Source: Planctomycetota bacterium (GTDB lineage: Bacteria; Planctomycetota; PUPC01; JACPCR01). From it: a DNA stretch of 18,682 nucleotides. The notes below the pieces were generated by a model. That model did not search any database. It had not been told where the DNA came from and was given only the letters and a program-made list of their open reading frames with translations. Below are positions 15,449 through 18,682 of the stretch, one piece after another (within the stretch, counting starts at the first letter, position 1; each line of letters starts with the position of its first letter). Position numbers and translations under genes: made by a program. Where the stretch lies: positions 1-18,682 of the forward strand of contig JASLXP010000902.1 in assembly GCA_030740295.1 (NCBI GenBank), read 5' to 3'.

Positions 15449-18247
15449 ATGATGCGTGAAGTGATTGATCTTTCGGGCGAATGGCGCGTGGCTCTCGACC
15501 CGGAAAACGAGGGTATTCGCGAGGGATGGCACTGCAGGGAGCTCAGTGAAACCCTGGCCCTTCCCGGCACGACCGACGAGGCGAAGATTGGCGAGTTCGT
15601 TGACGAGCAGTGCGATAATCGTCTCTCAAGAATCTGGCGCTGGATTGGTCCGGCCTGGTATCAGAAGACGGTCACCATCCCAAAGAGGCGGAAGGACAAG
15701 CACATCGTGCTGTTCCTCGAACGCACCAAGGACAGCCAGGTGTGGGTTGATGGCAATTGGATGGGCAGTGACGATTCGCTCTCTACTCCGCACGAGTTTG
15801 ATCTCTCGGACGCGCTCAATCCTGGCAGGCACACGATCACGCTCCTGATCGACAACGCCAAGCTCCCGCCCGTCGGGCCGTGCCACCAGGTAGACGAGCG
15901 AACCCAAACCAACTGGAACGGAATCGTCGGCCGGATCGAATTGCTGGCCACGGAGAAGATATGGATCGATGACCTGCAGGCGTATCCCGATGTGGAACGC
16001 GGTTCGGTGCGTGTAGAGGCATCCATCGAAAACGCCACGCGCTGGTCAGGCCATGTGGATGTCTCCGTGCATGCAGAGGTGATCGGACGCGAGAAGGAGT
16101 TTCCGATCGAGTCTCAACTTTTCGTGGTGCGACCGGAGGGGCAGACCACGAAAGCCGTATGCGAATTGCCGCTGCCGGACGACATCCCGCTCTGGGATGA
16201 GTTCGACCGGTCGATGATTCGACTGACGATGGAGACGAAGGCGCGACCTCGAGCGAGGTGGGTTTGCGATTCAGTTTCGATCACGTTTGGCATGCGACAG
16301 TTTTCCGCAGCGCGTGGGCAGCTCGTGATGAACAGGCGTCCGCTCTTCCTGCGTGGGAAGAATGACGCCGCGCTGTTTCCGCTAACGGGATATGCCCCCA
16401 TGGGCGAGGTGGAGTGGCTGCGTTTGCTCGGCATCGCTGCTGACTGGGGAATCAATCACTACCGCTTCCACTCGTGGTGTCCGCCCGAAGCTGCCTTCGT
16501 CGCGGCGGACAAGCTTGGGATTTACTTCCAGGTCGAGTTGCCAAACAAACGCGGCATCACCGAGCCGGACAACCAGGACTACAGCCCTCCCAGGGAAGCC
16601 TATGAAACGCTGGATGAACTCGTCGGCGACGCTGGCCCGCCGGCAGTGCGCACCGCTTACCTGACCCGCGAAGGCGAGCGGATTCTCAAGGCCTACGGCA
16701 ATCATCCGTCCTTCGTGATGATGACCCTTGGCAACGAGCTCGGAGGCGATGAAGCCGTGATGAAGGGCATTTGCGATCACTTCCGCTCGCTCGACAGCCG
16801 GCATCTGTACGCCATGGGCACCGGCCATTTCCACTGGGATGTGAAGTATCGAGAGGGCGATGATTTCTGGGTGACGTGCGAGACATCCCCGGGCCAGCCT
16901 ACCCGCGGCGCATCCTTTCAGGCCCGCCATCCGTGTCATGTAGACAACCAGCCGCCCTCGACCACAGTGGATTACAGTTCCGCGCTCCAGGGCGTTCCCG
17001 TCCCGGTGCTGGGACACGAGATGGCGCAATACGAGGTCTATCCCGATTACTCTGAAATCAAGAATTACACCGGGGTGCTTCGGGCACGGAATCTCGAGAT
17101 CTTCCGTGAGCGACTTGAAGCAGCAGGCATGCTCAACCAGGCGGTGGACTTTCTGAAGGCATCCGGCGCGCTGTCCGTCATCTGTCACCGAGAAGACGTA
17201 GAAGCCGCGCTTCGCACACCGGGCTTCGGCGGCTTCCAGATGCTCGACCTGCAGGATTTCAGCGGCCAGGGCACGGCGCTCGTGGGCATGCTCAACGTCT
17301 TTATGGAATCGAAGGGATTGATCACGCCGAAAGAATGGCGCGAATTCTGTTGCGAGACCGTGCCGCTCCTCCTGATGACCAGATACACGTGGACGAATGA
17401 CGAGACTTTCTGCGGCCGCATCCAGATCGCGCATTACGGGCCAGACGATCTGGCGAACAGTACCGTCGAATGGCAGGTAAAGGACGGGAAGCGTCTGCTC
17501 GCGCGCGGCGAAACGCGCCGCCTGCATATCCCAACCGGAAGCGTCACGGAGATCGATCTGATCAGCGCGGAACTGAAGAGTGTCCGCAAGGCGCAAAAGC
17601 TCACGGTCTCCCTGAAAGTAAAAGGGACGATATACCGGAACAATTATGATCTTTGGGTCTACCCGGCGAACATCAAGACCACCTCGCCCGATGGAATCGT
17701 AGTAGCCCGATCATTCAGCCGTAAAGTGCAATCCGATCTGGCCGAAGGAAAGCGAGTGTTGCTCATTCCCAGACCGGACAATATCAAACGTTCGGTGGGC
17801 GGAGCATTCCAGACCAGCTTCTGGTGTTGGCCCATGTTCCGGCAGGCCGCCCTCAATGCCGGTGTCGAGATCGCCCCGGGAACGCTCGGCCCGCTCTGCG
17901 ATCCGCGGCATCCACTGTTCAAGGATTTCCCCACTGAGTTTCACGGAAACTGGCAGTGGTGGCATCTGCTCAAGAATGGGCGTCCTCTTATTCTTGATGA
18001 CACTCCGCCAGGTTACCGTCCCATCCTGCAAATGGTCGACAATTTTGCTCGCAACCATAGGCTCGGCCTGATCTGCGAAGCGCGTGTCGGAAAAGGCAAG
18101 CTGCTGATCTGCAGCATCGATTTGCCCTCCCTGCGGGAACACCCGGAAGCGAGGCAATTGTCAGCCGGCCTGCAGCGTTATGCCGCGAGTCGGGATTTTA
18201 AACCGAGCCAGGAATTGGAGCCCGGTCTGATTCAAACCATCGTGTGA
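15449..18247 (+). CDS. Glycoside hydrolase family 2 enzyme, beta-galactosidase-like, cytoplasmic
   Basis: The protein has 932 residues from ATG 15449; the adjacent ATG 15452 is better spaced from AGGA at 15442-15445, so 931 is equally possible. No signal peptide is present. Residues about 5-170 are the GH2 sugar-binding jelly roll (LPGTTDEAKIGEF, IGPAWYQKTVTIP, FLERTKDSQVWVDG, TQTNWNGIVGRIEL). An Ig-like domain follows to about 285, then a TIM barrel (about 290-640) opened by LRGKNDAALFPLTGY. Glu430 in TLGNELGG fits the acid/base, and Glu524 in LGHEMAQYEVYPD fits the nucleophile. Residues about 750-932 form a distinct C-terminal part (HPLFKDFPTEFHGNWQWWHL, ICEARVGKGKLLICSIDL) that resembles the amidotransferase-like or trimerisation domains of some glycosidases. 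It is likely an exo-glycosidase trimming imported oligosaccharides; whether it takes galactoside, glucuronide or another sugar cannot be read from sequence. It is probably co-transcribed with the NPCBM hydrolase. Confidence 0.92.
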   Translation: MMREVIDLSGEWRVALDPENEGIREGWHCRELSETLALPGTTDEAKIGEFVDEQCDNRLSRIWRWIGPAWYQKTVTIPKRRKDKHIVLFLERTKDSQVWVDGNWMGSDDSLSTPHEFDLSDALNPGRHTITLLIDNAKLPPVGPCHQVDERTQTNWNGIVGRIELLATEKIWIDDLQAYPDVERGSVRVEASIENATRWSGHVDVSVHAEVIGREKEFPIESQLFVVRPEGQTTKAVCELPLPDDIPLWDEFDRSMIRLTMETKARPRARWVCDSVSITFGMRQFSAARGQLVMNRRPLFLRGKNDAALFPLTGYAPMGEVEWLRLLGIAADWGINHYRFHSWCPPEAAFVAADKLGIYFQVELPNKRGITEPDNQDYSPPREAYETLDELVGDAGPPAVRTAYLTREGERILKAYGNHPSFVMMTLGNELGGDEAVMKGICDHFRSLDSRHLYAMGTGHFHWDVKYREGDDFWVTCETSPGQPTRGASFQARHPCHVDNQPPSTTVDYSSALQGVPVPVLGHEMAQYEVYPDYSEIKNYTGVLRARNLEIFRERLEAAGMLNQAVDFLKASGALSVICHREDVEAALRTPGFGGFQMLDLQDFSGQGTALVGMLNVFMESKGLITPKEWREFCCETVPLLLMTRYTWTNDETFCGRIQIAHYGPDDLANSTVEWQVKDGKRLLARGETRRLHIPTGSVTEIDLISAELKSVRKAQKLTVSLKVKGTIYRNNYDLWVYPANIKTTSPDGIVVARSFSRKVQSDLAEGKRVLLIPRPDNIKRSVGGAFQTSFWCWPMFRQAALNAGVEIAPGTLGPLCDPRHPLFKDFPTEFHGNWQWWHLLKNGRPLILDDTPPGYRPILQMVDNFARNHRLGLICEARVGKGKLLICSIDLPSLREHPEARQLSAGLQRYAASRDFKPSQELEPGLIQTIV

Positions 18248-18320
18248 ACGTGCGAGACAGGTGGCCGCCCGTGGTCGAACATTGCTTTAGCTCTAAATGA
18301 GTGTTCATGATTATCGCGCT

Positions 18321-18415
18321 TTGATCTGTCCCGAAGGGACATAGGCGAGTAGCCCCCGGTTGAAACCGGTTGAAACCTCGGGCTAATTGCCTCCGTCCCT
18401 ACGGGACTATTGAAA
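18321..18415. repeat. Hairpin-rich intergenic repeat with tandem decamer
   Basis: Three palindromic units lie side by side in the convergent spacer. TGTCCC-GAA-GGGACA occupies 18327-18341. TAGCCC (18350-18355) pairs with GGGCTA (18380-18385) around a tandem duplication of GGTTGAAACC (18358-18367 and 18368-18377), itself palindromic. GTCCC-TAC-GGGAC occupies 18395-18407. The layout matches short dispersed repeats I recall from PVC and other environmental genomes. Placed after the GH2 stop and before the end of an opposing gene, it could also serve as a bidirectional transcription end. Confidence 0.6.
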
Positions 18416-18442
18416 CTGGCAACATTATTTTGGCCTGACTCC

Positions 18443-18682
18443 TTAGGGATTACGTTCTACCTCGATCTTTAGGACGAGTAGCTCGAAGTCTGCGGGCAAA
18501 TCCAAAGGTATGACCATTACGCGGTTGTCCGGCACTGCCCGATCCGTCCAATCCTCTTCGTTCCAGAGTTCTGTCACTCTGGCAATACGTTTGCCTTCCG
18601 GGAGATTGATTTGGATGCAGGTCTGGCAGGCCACCGGCGTATAAGGGAAGAGGACGGCCAATAGGGATTCGACGTCTGAGTT
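18443..18682 (-). CDS. 3' end of an unidentified gene cut by the window edge
   Basis: The minus-strand frame is open from the window edge to its stop at 18445-18443, giving the last 79 residues of a protein. The visible part alternates hydrophobic and polar residues as in a beta-sandwich end (LLAVLFPYTP, RVTELWNEEDW, MVIPLDLPADFELLVLKIEV). A carbohydrate-active protein would fit the locus but nothing diagnostic is visible. It converges with the GH2 gene, with the hairpin repeat between them. TTG 18661 is an internal codon of this frame rather than a supported start. Confidence 0.5.
   Translation of the reverse strand, partial: NSDVESLLAVLFPYTPVACQTCIQINLPEGKRIARVTELWNEEDWTDRAVPDNRVMVIPLDLPADFELLVLKIEVERNP

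Noticed and set aside
16382..17596. 404-codon minus-strand open frame
   Set aside because: It is antisense to the GH2 catalytic barrel, including both candidate catalytic glutamates.
18321..18415. Possible CRISPR array, because of repeated GTTGAAAC-like sequence
   Set aside because: Only two adjacent decamers with no spacer between them; GTTGAAAC here is part of a palindromic intergenic repeat.
1..18682. tRNA, rRNA, transposase or integrase genes
   Set aside because: I looked for them and saw none on either strand; no terminal inverted repeats or target duplications frame any gene.

Overview
The window (18,682 bases, GC-rich throughout) looks like a carbohydrate-degradation locus from a bacterium of the PVC superphylum (Planctomycetota, Verrucomicrobiota, Lentisphaerota, Kiritimatiellota and relatives). 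The evidence is the protein repertoire: PDZ-toroid-HEAT proteins that I recall as DUF6288, a DUF2341/LamG/sialate-O-acetylesterase multidomain protein, an NPCBM-tailed hydrolase, a heparinase II/III-like lyase and a large GH2 enzyme. Hairpin-rich intergenic elements of a kind common in these phyla point the same way. I cannot fix the phylum from sequence alone.

Layout. Positions 1-10423 hold four closely spaced plus-strand genes that read as one operon: a 5'-truncated PDZ/toroid/HEAT protein (1-2460), an uncharacterised 518-528-residue protein (about 2463/2493-4049), a second secreted PDZ/toroid/HEAT protein with an extra C-terminal domain (4144-7356), and a secreted DUF2341-LamG-SASA esterase (about 7433-10423). 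A heparinase II/III-family lyase lies convergently on the minus strand (10571-12742). A 422-base divergent spacer with strong hairpins follows. A secreted alpha/beta hydrolase with a C-terminal NPCBM domain (13165-15390) and a GH2 glycosidase without signal peptide (15449-18247) form a second plus-strand unit. The last 435 bases hold a hairpin-rich repeat and the 3' end of a minus-strand gene cut by the window edge.

How the parts may work together (inference). The secreted esterases and the PDZ/toroid/HEAT proteins would act on an acetylated, probably uronate-containing polysaccharide outside the cytoplasm. The lyase and GH2 enzyme have no visible export signal and would finish oligosaccharides inside the cell. 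No transporter, SusC/D pair, sulfatase, sigma factor or regulator is present in the window, so import and regulation must be encoded elsewhere.

The most interesting part is the set 1-7356: two diverged paralogs of a PDZ-toroid-HEAT family with no assigned activity, sandwiching a second family with no assigned activity, all inside an enzyme-rich locus. This is the best candidate for an undescribed polysaccharide-processing system here.
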